This document shows, piece by piece, positions 34,921 through 46,948 of a stretch of DNA of 64,000 nucleotides. Position 1 is the stretch's first letter, and every line of letters starts with the position of its first letter. The DNA lies in NCBI GenBank assembly GCA_015501585.1, contig JADNRY010000337.1:1-64000 (forward strand). Reading direction: 5' to 3'. The translations under genes and the position numbers were made by a program. This DNA is from Rhodocollybia butyracea (lineage: Eukaryota; Basidiomycota; Agaricomycetes; Agaricales; Omphalotaceae). The notes under the pieces were generated by a model. The model was not told where the DNA came from. It ran no database searches and saw only the letters and a program-made list of their open reading frames with translations.

Positions 34921-37754
34921 TCATAAAAAGGCCTGCGCCTGTAAATTCCATATCCTCGCATATTCTCCACCTGCACGTATGAGGGCTTCATGGGACCCTT
35001 CTTCAACGATAACAGAATCATGCATGTATCTAGTATGGAGAAAGGATTAGTAATTAGTAACAGGCGAGCGATACGAGAGATGGGTACGAATGGGAAAAGA
35101 CACGACTCACAATATCATATCAGCATTTCGCGTGAGGTTACCAAACCGGTGCGAAGAAAATATCATAGTCTTCTGACCGCGAAGGTGTCGAAGCCGCTCG
35201 AACAGATCTAAGAAAGATCGTAGGAAAGATTCATTATCAGTTCACGTAGGAAGAGCCAATAAGAAAAAACGACTCACCGTGTTCCGCGGTGGGGTCCAGA
35301 CTCGCAGACGGTTCGTCGAATAACAGTAATCCGACCCCCAATTCCGAGTCTTCAGACACCAACGAACGCATGAACGTCCGGGACCTGCCATCACCCAACA
35401 AAAAAACTTTCAGCGAACACCAAACTTGACGTGGAAAAGGGGGAGAAACCACTCTTACAAAGCAATCCTCTGCATCTGCCCCCCACTCAGACTCGTTGAC
35501 TCACTACTTTTCATCCCCCCCATCCCCTTAATCTTCCCAAAACTGACCGCGCGCCCGAAAAGATTCATCGTACCCTCCGGTAAACCCGAATAATAATCCC
35601 GCACTGGTCGATCGAGGTAGGTGTCGTAGCCATCTTCGAGCCGCTCGATAAACTCGGAGGCTCCGCCGAATTTAGCGGCTTTAGCGATTCGGGAGTCGTC
35701 AGAAGAGTGGCCTGGGTCGCCAAGGGCGATGTTTTCTTTGATCTGCGAATCGGATGAGAAATTTGACGGGTTGATGAAAGGATACGAGTAGAGGGAGGGT
35801 AGAAAAGACGCTTACGGATAACGGGAAATGTGTATAATCCTGGAACAAAACGGCCATCGCTCGTCGGATGTCCGCGAGCTGGAGTGTTTTGATGTCCCGG
35901 TCGTCGATGAGGATTTGGCCCTCCGATGGGTCATATAGCCGTGCGATGAGTTTGAGGATCGTGCTTTTTCCTGAGCCATTTTGTCCTAGGATGACCTGGA
36001 AGCATGAAAAGATGGCCATATTAGCGGGGAGACTCCAAAGCCGATGTAAACACGTACGCATAGTTGACCTTTGGCAATTTTGAATGAAACGTTATTCAGA
36101 GCATAGGAGTTGCTTTCTGGATATTTGAATGAGACGTTCCTATGCGGATAGATTACGAATTCAGTCCGTATCACTGATAACAGTCAAGTTATACTCACCT
36201 AAACTCGATCGATATACCCATCTGTAGCTCCTGAGCATTTTCCGGATACGGGATTGTCCCATCTTGAATCCGATTTTCTATGTGTATCATCTCATACATC
36301 TTACGAATAGTGGCGAAATTATCCGAGATTGAGCCTGTTTCAATGAATAGCTTTAATAGGGCATTGGAGAATGAACTCGTGGTGCTTGTGATCAGGTTGA
36401 GGGAGGCGAGAGATAACGGGATGGAAGAGGGGTATTGGACCGCACGGAGGGTGAAGACTATCTGTGAACCGAGTGCCTTAGAACAGAACAGGGTTTCGAT
36501 TGTGTGATATGAAGACATACTTGTGGTAGCTCGTGTATTGGTCGCCGGATTATCGAAACCAGACTAGGGAAACGGCGCTGATGAAAGTTGTTGAAAACGT
36601 CGAAAAATTCCGCTGCGTCTTCTCCAAGGGTAGTAATGCATCGTCGGTATTCTACAAGTCATGAGCTGAAGGAAATGATTTGAGATGCGGATTTTGCTCA
36701 CCTGAATGCATATACTCCCACATGTTACCCGCTACGATTTCCTTTCGGTGAGCAGGGTCACCGATTGCCTTCCGCAGTCCAGATAGCTTGATAAAATTAT
36801 CATTTTGAGTTGTAGCAGCCCATACTGAGTATTCATTTGTCAGTACAACAATAAGGTGAGCACTGATCAAAGCATACCTCTGGTAAATAGTGAATTATTA
36901 TCGGACGTCCAGGACAGCAGAGAATGCGCAAAGCTGAGCAACGCAAGTAAAGGTCCATCCTGCTGGTCCTTCAATACCCTGAATAGCACCGACAACTGAG
37001 AGATCAGCATCACAGCAGTGCTGCCGATATGAATAGTGCCGACAACCGTCCTCCAAACGATAGACTGCCGCGAATTGGTAGGGAATGCCTGTTCGAGCTG
37101 TCTTTGAATAAGAGGATCGTCGTAGGTTGGCACATCCAGACGTGCTAACACACCAAACATGTGGATGGTGTAGTATTGCTTGATGCGAGTGTTCAAAGGA
37201 CGTGAGATGAGATTTGAAAAGTGTCGGAGAACGAGGTCTGCGAGGGAACAGGCGACACGGCTTGCAGCTACTTGGAAAAGCAATTGCTTGTCGACTGTAC
37301 GATTTTCTACGGCGGAACCGACCTAAACCGAGTCAGATTTCGATGAAAGTTGGTATCGTTGAAGCTCACAATGGCTAATAGCTGTCCAGAATACCTTGAA
37401 GGATTGTCAAAAGGAGAAGGAAATCGACGATATAACAACGCACCATAACTGTACTGCTGGAATAAGGGAGAGAACAAACTGTAGTGCGAGATACACGCCC
37501 AGATAAAGCCAGAGAGCGCGAATGCTCCCGATATCCTTCAACATTTGCCATACATAAGGAAGACTGTCATAAATCCCAATATATCGTTCAAGATTCAGCC
37601 GAGTAGAGAAGGGGATTTTGGCCAATTCTGGCTGTCTTTCTTCGTAGAGCTCCCAAACTTGGCCGATTTTGGTGTGCTGGACGCTGCTTTCATCGTTGGG
37701 GTCGAAATTCCCCTTGCGATTGCTGTGAGTTCCTTGGCGACGACCGAATTTCAT
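34921..37754 (-). CDS. Half-size ABC transporter (TMD-NBD)
   Basis: ATG at 37754 (MKFGRRQGTHS), stop TGA at 34923-34921, many introns. The N-terminal half has predicted membrane segments (ALWLYLGVYLALQFVLSLIP, GTIHIGSTAVMLISQLSVLF, DGPLLALLSFAHSLL, SIPLSLASLNLITS). The nucleotide-binding domain is complete: A-loop region NVSFKYPE, Walker A GQNGSGKST (about 35970), Q-loop LFQDYTHFP, signature LSGGQMQRIAL (about 35470), Walker B LLLFDEPSASLDP (about 35310) and H-loop SSHRF (about 35140). The last exon ends EYARIWNLQAQAFL. It belongs to the exporter (B-type) class and must dimerise. Its cargo is unknown; it is the closest gene to the peptide precursor, in convergent orientation. Confidence 0.85.
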
Positions 37755-38124
37755 TGTAAAAGATAAAGTAAAGAACAAGGTCCATCGTGTAATGAATTCA
37801 ATTCTTAATAAAGTCGTGGTTTGGAGTCAAAGATTGCGCAGCGCCCCGTGAGTCATGACAAAGTGACTGCGATGCTTTCATGACATCGACTAGCCAACAA
37901 AGTACAAGTTTAGTACAGGTTCGAGTTCCGTCAACTCCACCACAAAGGAACTATCAATATCGTCCATTGATTCTGATTCTAATTCTCTTTTCACCTATAC
38001 TTGGCAAACTCCTTCATCTTCATATACATAGCTCAACATCCAAATTGTTAGCACAAAATGCGTCCAATGTCCATACGCAGTCCTTTCCTGAGAATGGAAC
38101 CTGAGGCGAAGTAGATATTTGCCT
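37755..38124. other. Intergenic upstream of the ABC gene
   Basis: Holds the ABC promoter (minus). No other feature recognised. Confidence 0.35.
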
Positions 38125-38560
38125 AGCGGAAGTAGAGAACTCCTGCCGCGCCTCTGGTACTGACGTTGACTATCGCGTCCTGCTGTATCCTCCTCTCGGG
38201 AGAAAACTGCCTTTTCAGCCTGGAGCCCAAACACGCTGCCACGCTCTCCGCCTTGTCGGGCCGATTGCTACTCTGCAAGCCAACTCGCCTCGATTATCAG
38301 ACAAACACTGAAGTACTGATGAACGATGTCCTCAATCTACCATTCTATACTCAACCAACCCTCTCCGGAAATCAATAGGTGAATGGACTAGGACTGACAC
38401 TTCTCTCAAACCCGTTCTTCAACTGCTCGTCAAGGTGTGACACAATTGGTCCAGCATCTGTTTCTTCGTTTAATCCTTTCCGGCTTTCACCTGTCGATCC
38501 AACTGCTTTAAAATGGACCTTTCCTCCTTACTCGGAATTCTGACGGTGGATTACGAGGCT
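38125..38560 (+). pseudogene. Carboxypeptidase S fragment A
   Basis: Matches the 5' part of the intact gene at 41916 onward ('cacgctctccgccttgtcgg', 'atcagacaaacactgaa') and, after a deletion, its middle (about 42510-42670: 'gaatgga', 'tggacctttcctcc'). Frames are broken. It is part of a tandem unit with the small gene at 38936-39499. Confidence 0.75.
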
Positions 38561-38935
38561 ATGTTGGTAGTTTAGCTGAAGAATGTGTTCCAGAATACAG
38601 AGGCCCAATCCGAGCGGCTTCTACATGCCATTGACGTCTCCTGGATATGTAATCGTTCGGGATGTTTTGTGCGTAGAGGAACAGGAAAGAGGAACAACAG
38701 GCGGAGGCGAGTCCAATTTCGAGCGACGAGCTAGTTCGGCAGGTAGATTTTCATATCATAGCGCCGCGCTTAGAGTGGGAACAAAGGCAAAGAACAAAAG
38801 CCAGAAGAAAAAAGAAGCAAACTCAAGAGCCTGAGGAGAATCGTGGCGTAAGTGGCACACGGTCATGTGATCCATATTGTTATCAGCTGCCTTCAATTTG
38901 CGATTGCCACTCACCTTCTCCCCACTCGACCCCCC

Positions 38936-39499
38936 ATGGCCAACGTTGGTAGCCAGTAAGCCAGTCTCTCACTCTCCTCCCCTATAGCCTAAACTTTTCT
39001 CCAGGATTTCAGCCACTCCTACAGTGAGCACCCCACAACGCTCAAGAAATAGAATCTACGACACTCGTTACGGTGGCTTCCCAATTTCCCACCGTGATGC
39101 CCTGGCCTGGGCAAACCGCCTGCGAACGATGGACGGCAGGCCACTACTTACGGATGATCCACGCCACTCAGGATCAATTTTCGGTACAATAGAACCTATC
39201 ATCGAAGCTGCGGGCGGAGTGGGTTGTTTTCCTCATGGCCACACTGTGGCTGGTAAACCATATGAGAGCTATCTCATTGTAACCCAGTATGAAGAGGGAG
39301 AATGGCATCGTGTTGATGGTGTTTTCGAACCTGGTTCTGATCTTGTTGAAGGAGAAAAGGAAGCAATTGGCAAGGAACTGTTGAGACATGAAGGTAAGCT
39401 ATGAATTCTTCAGTTCTTTTACCTAGTCGCCAATTCCGAGCCTTCCGTGTAGGAATCCCTCACGGGTCTTTCAAAACATGTTTCGTATGGGGATTGTAA
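38936..39499 (+). CDS. Small conserved protein of unknown function, copy A
   Basis: Three exons: 38936-38955, 39005-39393, 39453-39499. The protein of about 151 residues begins MANVGSQ and shares a block with copy B that runs RNRIYDTRYGGFPISHRDAL, ANRLRTMDG, GGVGCFPHG, VAGKPYESYLIVTQYEEGEW and a charged VEGEKEAIGKELLR stretch. It ends IPHGSFKTCFVWGL. No signal peptide, membrane segment or known domain is seen. Its intron positions match copy B exactly, and most differences between the copies look tolerated, so both are probably real genes. Function unknown. Confidence 0.7.
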
Positions 39500-39639
39500 T
39501 GAGTTTTGAAACCGTTCAAACTACTGTATCCATACTTTGCACGAAGATTGACAGCAACACGCAGTGGTTTCCTCACAGTAAGATGGAGGCGAAGTACATA
39601 GACCATAGACGAAAAGTGGCAGGTGTATTTGCCTGGCGG

Positions 39640-40215
39640 AATTAGAGAACCCCTATGTCACCTCTGGTACTGACGCCGACTATGGCTTCCTGCATTATCC
39701 TCCTCCAAAGGGGGAACTGCCTTTTTAACCTCGAGCCCGGAAAGCCAAAAAAGCACATTGCATTCTTTGCCACGCTCTCCGCCTTCTCGCGCCGGCTGCT
39801 ATCGTTTTTCTCACTACAGGCCCATTCGCCTCGCCAATAAAACATTCCAGCCGCTATAATCAGACAAACACTGATGAACCATGTGCCGTTCTATATCCAA
39901 CCAGCCCTCTCTGCAAGTCAATAGGTAAAATCATCGATACGAATGCCTTTAAGAATAGAGCAGTGGATTGGTTGGCTGGGGCGGTCAAAACACCGTGCTA
40001 TAAGCTCAACCGAATCTTACGATACTCGTCATTATATAAAAGACATTTAAACGATTTCATGAATACCTTCTCAAGGCATTCTCTCTGGTGGGCATTGTGT
40101 GTTACAAAAACAAATACCATAAATCCGTAGCCACTCGACCTTCTCCCTCGCCAAAATCAAAACCTATGGCTTGCTTTATGAATGACACTTCTCTCGAACC
40201 CCCCTCTAAAGACCA
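39640..40215 (+). pseudogene. Carboxypeptidase S fragment B
   Basis: Matches the start of the intact gene (region 41870-42240, including 'gcagtggattggttggctgg') and the segment near 42450 ('ccaaaatcaa', 'tatggcttgctttatgaatg'). It also aligns with fragment A. Stops and deletions throughout. Confidence 0.75.
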
Positions 40216-40475
40216 TCCCTTCAAGTAAGCACGCAGCTCTGAGAGGACTTCGTGACGAGAGTCCCGAATTGTTCCTAGATAAAATCCAAAACCGGACCGC
40301 AATTACATTCTGTCATATCGTAGCGCCACAAATCGAGCTAGGAAGCTGTGGGAACAAAAGCCAGAAGAAAAACAATCGAAAATAATCTAGTGTGGCGTAA
40401 GTTGTGATTTATGTTCTTAAGTCGATTGCATATTCAGATTCTCATCTTGATTCATCTTCTCCCCACTTGACCCCC

Positions 40476-41043
40476 ATGGCTAGCGTTGAAACTCAGTGAG
40501 CCACCCTTTCATTATCCTCTCTTATGGCCTAAACTTATTTTCTCCAGGACTTCAGCCACTTCTACAGCGAGCACTGCCCCCAAACACCCAAAAAATAGAA
40601 TCTACGACACTCGTTATGGTGGCTTCCCGATTTTGCACCGTGATGCTCTGGCTTGGGCAAACCGCCTCCGGACGATGGACGGCAAGTCATTACTTACGGA
40701 TGATCCTGGCGACTCAGGATCGATTATGGGTACAATAGAGCCTAGCATCGAAGTAGCGGGTGGAGTGGGTTGTTTTCCTCATGGCCCAATTGTGGCTGGT
40801 AAGCCATATGAGAGCTATCTCATTGTAACTCAGTATGAAGAGGGAGAATGGCATCGTGTTGATGGTGTTCTCGAACCTGGTTCTAATCTTGTTGAAGGAG
40901 AGAAGGAAGAAATCGGCAAGGAGCTGTTGAGACGTGAAGGTAAGCTGTAAATTCTTCGGTTCCTTCACCTCGCCACCAATTCTAAGCATCGCGTAGGAAT
41001 CCCTCATGGGTCTTTCAAAACATGTTTCGTGTGGGATGTGTAA
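40476..41043 (+). CDS. Small conserved protein of unknown function, copy B
   Basis: Three exons: 40476-40495, 40548-40939, 40997-41043. About 152 residues, starting MASVETQ. It is about 85-90 percent identical to copy A over the conserved block (YDTRYGGFPILHRDALAWAN onward) and ends CFVWDV. Splice sites are conserved (GTGAG and GTAAGC donors). The two genes and their preceding carboxypeptidase fragments form a tandem duplication of about 1.5 kb. No family recognised; probably a soluble cytosolic protein. Confidence 0.7.
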
Positions 41044-41503
41044 TGTGTTTGCAAACCGTTCGAACTACTGTATCCATACTCTGCACAATCTTCATCAGCT
41101 TTTTTGTAACGTAACTGGAATCAACGAGATCTGGGAATCTTTGACTACAGCAAACATACAGAGGCAGCGAACCCATCGCGAAAGGAAGCAGCCCCGATTG
41201 CTCATCTGGAGATGATATCTTGTGAGTTGTTGGGGCTTGTATTTGTTGTCCGCAAGCTCAGCAAGCCGTTCCCTGAGATAGAAAGGCTTCAAACCAAAAG
41301 CCTGTAATTCTAAACATGACGAGCTCTCTTTCTGAACAACCGGTCAGTGCGCCAGCACAGAATGAAAATGCGTCCAATAGCCGAGAAGCAACATTCGCAT
41401 TAGAGCGTATTTGCACAGGGTGTTTTTGTGTAGATGATCGCCGAGATAGCGACGAGATGAAAGGCGTGACTCCAGAGGACTAACATCCGACGGGGAGCTA
41501 CAA

Positions 41504-41690
41504 TTTTCCTTTTCTGGACATACCTGGCCATTTGCTTCACTGTCCGATCGAGCGTGGTGCGCTGGATTTTCCTTTTTTGGAAATATCTAGCTGTCTGAGT
41601 GGTCCTGGACCTTCCTTTTTTGGAAATATCTGACGAACTCAGTTGTCTTCAGATCTTCCTTTTTTGGGAATACCTGGCCATCGTGATCAT
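41504..41690. repeat. Spaced repeat TTCCTTTTTTGGAAATATCT, four copies
   Basis: Copies near 41506, 41567, 41610 and 41656, each followed by 20-40 bases of variable sequence. The motif contains the palindrome TTCC-T6-GGAA. It lies 230-400 bases upstream of the carboxypeptidase start, so a regulatory role is possible but unproven. Confidence 0.55.
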
Positions 41691-41915
41691 TTTCATTATT
41701 TGTGAGCCAGTGCTTCAAGCACATGATCAACGAGATACTGGCGAGATGAAACCCGCTGCAAATACGCTCTATTGCTCATTGTTTGCCTCAGGCCTCCCAC
41801 CGGACAGGTCACGAACGCAGCTGAAATCACAAAATTGGCACGTGTATTTGCCTGGGAGGCTAGCCTGCCGTACCTGAAGCTCTCTGTTGACTGCTTCGAC
41901 AAGGTCGCCACTACT

Positions 41916-44335
41916 ATGTATCCTTCCTCAGGCTCTCAAGGAAAGACTGCATTTTCAACCTCGAACCCAGAAAACCACAAACCACGCTCAGGCATTCTTC
42001 GCTACGCTCTCCGCCTTGTCGGGCTGACTGCTATCGTTCTTTTCACTGCAAGCCTATTCGCATCGCCGATAAAGCAGCTCCATTACAACTATCAGACAAA
42101 CACTGATGAACCATGTCCTCAATCTGCCGTTCTAAATCCAACCGACCCTCTCTGGATATCAATAGGTGAAATCATAGATACGAATGCTTTCAAAGATAGA
42201 GCAGTGGATTGGTTGGCTGGCGCGGTCAGAATACCGTAAGTAATGTGCTGATCTACTGCATCTTCATTCACCCTATAAGCTCAAATCTCCAGCACTGAAT
42301 CTTACGATGACTTTGGTCCTATCGACTCAGATCCTCGTTGGGAGACATTCAAACAATTCCATGAATATCTTCTCAAGGCATTCCCCTGGTGTGAGTTATG
42401 TTGTGCGTTACAAAAACAGAAACCATAAATCTGTAGCCACGCGACCTTGTCCCTAGCCAAAATCAACACCTATGGTTTGCTTTATGAATGGACTGGGACT
42501 GACCCTTATCTCAAACCCGTTCTTTTGACTGCTCATCAAGGTGCGTATGATTTATGCAGTAGTCTGTTTCTACATTTCTACATACTTAACCCTTCGCGGT
42601 TTCCAGACGTCGTACCTGTCGATCCTAGTACCACATCAGAATGGACCTTTCCTCCATACTCTGGGCATTTTGACGGTATGTCCATCTCTCGCTCCGTTCT
42701 GACTCTTCAATGATAATGCGCGTTGACACTAGGAACACGTGTATGGGGAAGAGGCTCCAGTGACGACAAATCCGGACTAATTGGTCTCCTGTGCGTATCT
42801 TGCGCCCTCTTTGATCAAAACAACTGATTCAATAGCTGTAGATCTGCAATCGAAACTATGCTTGAGAACGGGTTCGTGCCAGAACGAACTTTTGTGCTTG
42901 CATTTGGCTGTGATGAAGAAGCCACTGGCCAATTTGTAAGTAGATTCCTTTCAACGTCCCAACCAGGCCCTGTTCGAATCAACTAATACATGATATCAAC
43001 TCGCAGGGCGCCCTCCAACTCAGCAACACAATGCTGTCAATTTATGGCCAGAATGCGTTCGAATTCATTGTTGATGAAGGAGGTGAGCATCTCTCGCCCT
43101 CGTTCTCCTTACATTCACACTTACCTCCGAGAGCCCAGGTGGATTTTCCGAGCGATATGGAACAGTCTTTGCAACTCCTGGCGTGGCCGAAAAAGGATCC
43201 TTGGATCTTCGTGTTGATGTCGCTTCACCCGGGGGGCACTCCAGTGTCCCGCCAAGCCATACTGTAAGTGATATATTGCAACTGGGACGAGTTGAACCCA
43301 CATCTCTGGTAGACCATCGGTATCCTCTCTCGTCTTCTAGTTGAGCTAGAAAAAAGCCCCTACCCCGTCGAAATGGTGCGTTTTTCGCCTCCTCAATCAA
43401 AACTTCATTCCTGATCGTCTCAGAGCACCCAATCTGTCTTCTACAGTACCCTCCAATGTTACGCCTCACATGGAAAGACTATTCCCTCGGATCTGCGCGA
43501 TACCATAATTGAATCAGCGCATTCGAAAAAGGCGCTCAAACGATTGGGTGACATGATCTTCACTGACCCCGCCAATGCTGCTCTGGTTGGAACGACCCAG
43601 GCAATCGATCTTATCCAAGGTGGCGTCAAGGCAAATGCTCTTCCTGAACAGGCGTATGCCGTGGTTAACCAGCGGATATCGACCCTTAGGTTAGTCTTCC
43701 GTTGATTTCTTCCAGTAAACCATACTCAATTTTCCGAATGAACGAAATCAGCTCAGTAACAGAAGCCATCTCACACTCTACTAATACTCTCAAACCACTT
43801 GCGGATAAATTTAACTTAATGTTCATTTCCTTTGGTGAAACCCTCTCAAGATCCAAGGACGCCAATGCATCAAGTCCTCCGGCATATGGAACCCTCGTTC
43901 TCTCAGACGCATTCAACACTAGCCTCGCGCCCGCGCCAATCACACCGACATCTGGAGCTAACGCTGGTCCATACCGACTTCTGGCTGGTACGATCAGGGC
44001 GACATATAATGCCCATCGAGGACTTGACTCTGGGGCCGATACGAACATCATTGTAGCCCCTGGTATGCCGACAGGCAACACTGACACGAGATACTATTGG
44101 GATCTTTCAGATGGTCAGATTTTCAGGTATAATCATCGGAATTCAGGAGATTCGGGAGGATTAGCGAGTGGTGTTCATACGGTGGATGAAAGTGAGTCTT
44201 TGTTTCTCTTGTTTCTGTTTCTGCATACGGTGTTGAATCCCCTGCTTATCAGATCTACCTATCGAGACGCTGTTGGAGATAATTAGGTTTTTTACTAGCT
44301 TAATTATGAATGCGAACGAAGCGAGATTTTTGTAG
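41916..44335 (+). CDS. CPS1: Carboxypeptidase S (Gly-Xaa carboxypeptidase, M20)
   Basis: ATG at 41916 (MYPSSGSQGK), stop TAG at 44333-44335, at least eight introns. A single membrane anchor (RYALRLVGLTAIVLFTASLF) near residue 30 fits the vacuolar type II form. The M20 metallopeptidase domain follows: VLLTAHQDVVPVD with the metal-binding His-x-Asp, WGRGSSDDKSGLIGLL with the bridging Asp, LAFGCDEEATGQ with the catalytic Glu pair, and the VDEGG motif (about 43065). The dimerisation part includes VDVASPGGHSSVPP. Near the C-terminus is the LDSGADTNIIVAPGMP segment. The enzyme releases C-terminal residues from peptides for nitrogen recycling in the vacuole. Three broken copies lie at 38125, 39640 and 49480. 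Confidence 0.9.
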
Positions 44336-44521
44336 TAAGTAGTAGAGTTCTGTATGTAAGTGTTGTTGGTAAACAGATCCTAAACATTGAACAGATTTCA
44401 ACCGATAAAGAGGTGGGACGGAAGACGGTTCTGCTGGTTTTCCTATTCGGCATCCATAGAATCATATTGAGATAAGTATTCAATAAATATACTACAAAGT
44501 ACTACACAACTTAAGAAAGTC

Positions 44522-46948
44522 ATGGCGGACGGGCGCCTAATACTGCTCCTAACCCTCTCGCACTCTATCGCAGCTCGTTCCTTCAAAACAATGAGTTTCT
44601 CTGAGCTCGGATCTCATATCTGGCAGTTTCCCCCAGAGCAGCTTGCCAAGATACTTTCTGCAAAGAAGCGAAAATCATCAGCACCACTTCATACAGCCAA
44701 GAGCATTGACTGTCTCGAGCATTACAATTGCGCCATTGATCGTCTTGAACCAGCGTTGGAGAATGCTACTAGACAGTTCATCGAACACATCATTCCTGTA
44801 GCTGATGGCTACAAGCCCATGCCTTCTTCCACTTTTATCGATCTCCTAGACAAGGCAATGGTCGTATGTTCGGCGGAACATAGTGGAGGTCTTCACGAAA
44901 GTTTCAGATTCTGTCACTTGGATAAACGGGTGAGAGACGATGGCACGAGCGCAGTCAAGCCTGCTGAAACCACAACGAACTTCCTCTGGAGTCCGCCTGG
45001 GAAAGACGAAAAGAAAATTGACTTTCCGATTGGGGTCGAGGACAATTGGCCCGAGCTAGTACAGCGGGCGGAAGCCTATGCCGCCCGCTACCTATTCAAT
45101 GATACTTAGTCCGCTGCGGACATTCGCGTTGGTCATCGCTTATAATAAGGAAGAGAGCACTGTTCGATTCCTTGTTTTTCACCGTGGAGGTCTATCAGCT
45201 TCTGAGCCACTGCAGCTCGATATCTGGGAGGGTTGGAAGGGCTTTCTTCGCTTGATATTTTCCATTCTCACTTGGGAAACCCGCGGGGACGCTGGTTGGC
45301 CAGAATGGTCCGATGATGCGCGGGTCTACCTTCCTGGACTAACTGCAGATTCTCTTCCAATAATCTTCGATATTGATAGTGTTTTATACCATAGCACCTG
45401 TACCCAAGGTCGTGCTCCACATGTTTGCTCCATCAAAAGGCTGGCCACTCCCAAGGTGGATGCAGCCACGCCTGTTACGCAGACTTAAGGAACTGGTCAT
45501 TCATTGAGGCGGCGAGCGAACTCCTCGAAGTCTTTGTGTTCGAGCAAGAGTAATCAGCGACGCCCAAATACAGCTCCTACCAGTGCTTCAACAATTAATT
45601 TACAAAGTAACAAAGCCAAAGGTTTGTTAGCATTGAAGATGTGCCCGTTCTTGTTTAACTATAGTTCAAAGATCCCTCCAACGATATCTCTAGAAACTCA
45701 GGGTTGATGAACAAAGTTAACTACATTGACCAGGCTGTTGACTGGCGTCCAGTGCACCCTCCTACTGTTAGTGACGATGTTTCTTATACTCTTGGAGCCA
45801 ACGAAGTGGCTCCAAGAATATCCTAATAGAAGGTCCGCTGCTCAGAGACTGTGGTGGTATGTTTGGCATACCAAAACATCTCTACTCATTCCGGGCCCAT
45901 CATCAGAGCAATTACCCATCCACGAACCACCTCTGCCTTCCGCCTCCCGATTCAGACATGAACGGTTTCCGCTGGAGCCTGTTCCAGAACACGAAGGAAG
46001 AGGAACCAGACTACCGTTCTCTTCTTAGTCATGTCATGGCCTTTGCCGGGCATTCTCTTGTATCCGCAAAAGACTTTCCTTCCCTGATACGCGCCATTCT
46101 CCACGCCCATCTAGGTAAGCATGCCATGTCATATCGGATTTGATTGAACTTGGCTGACGTTGCATCAAGGATATTATAATATCTGCCAACAAGGTTATCA
46201 ACACAGGGACCTAAGCGTCGGCAACGTTCTCATGGTAGATGAACCCATCAAGAGCGACCCATTCGATATCCTCAATCCTGATGAGATTCAGGGTAAAATT
46301 CTTCAACTTGTCCAAAACCTACAGTCTGGCAATGATTGCACTGGCTTTGTGATCGATGGAGATATGGCCACCAACTGGAATACATATTTCGGTGAGTCAC
46401 ATAAAGGAACCCAATCAGTAAGTTCCTCGCGAGTACTGCGTGGTGACAGGGGACATAATTGTTTTCCTTTACAGGGAACGTCTGACTTCATGTCATTAGC
46501 ACTGCTAGCGCCTCACACGAATAGTTATTGGCATTCCCCTCTTGATGACTATGATTCTCTGTTCTACGTCGCCCAGTGGGCTTGCGTGTTTTACACTTCT
46601 TCTCCTGATGATTCGGTTTTCCGCAAGTGGGTTAGGGGAAGCTATGGTGAAAGAGAATTGGTGAAAACCCTCCTCTTTCGCACTGAGGATGAGTTGACTG
46701 TATCTCTCTATGGACCCATTTTAGCCTAAGCTAAACTGTTCCTGCAACAGTGGTCCGAGTCCTTCAACCCTCTCTCAAAGCAATGCGCAAAGATCCTCAA
46801 AGATGACGGCGCTAATAAAAAAACATTTCGTCGGATCGCAGATCTGGGGCTACAATCTTTTCTGGAGGTTGTTCAGCATCATTTCGCAACTTTCCCTCCT
46901 GCTGTATCAACCTTGGGGGGTGATGGTCAAAATTTCATGCACACATAG
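44522..46948 (+). CDS. FunK1-type protein kinase with internal stop
   Basis: The ATG at 44522 begins MADGRLILLL; the region fits the fungal-type protein kinase family (FunK1) expanded in Agaricomycetes. N-terminal family features are IWQFPPEQLAKIL and SSTFIDLLDKAM. The catalytic part is at 46160-46730: QHRDLSVGNVL (catalytic loop), FVIDGDMATNW (DFG-equivalent), GTSDFMSLALL and DYDSLFYVAQWACVF. I cannot find a glycine loop or the ATP-binding lysine between 45500 and 45900. A TAA at 46727-46729 interrupts the frame; the next 72 codons in the same frame continue with family-like sequence (LFLQQWSESFNPLSKQCAKI) to a TAG at 46946-46948. The gene may therefore be a recent pseudogene or end early. 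Confidence 0.7.
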
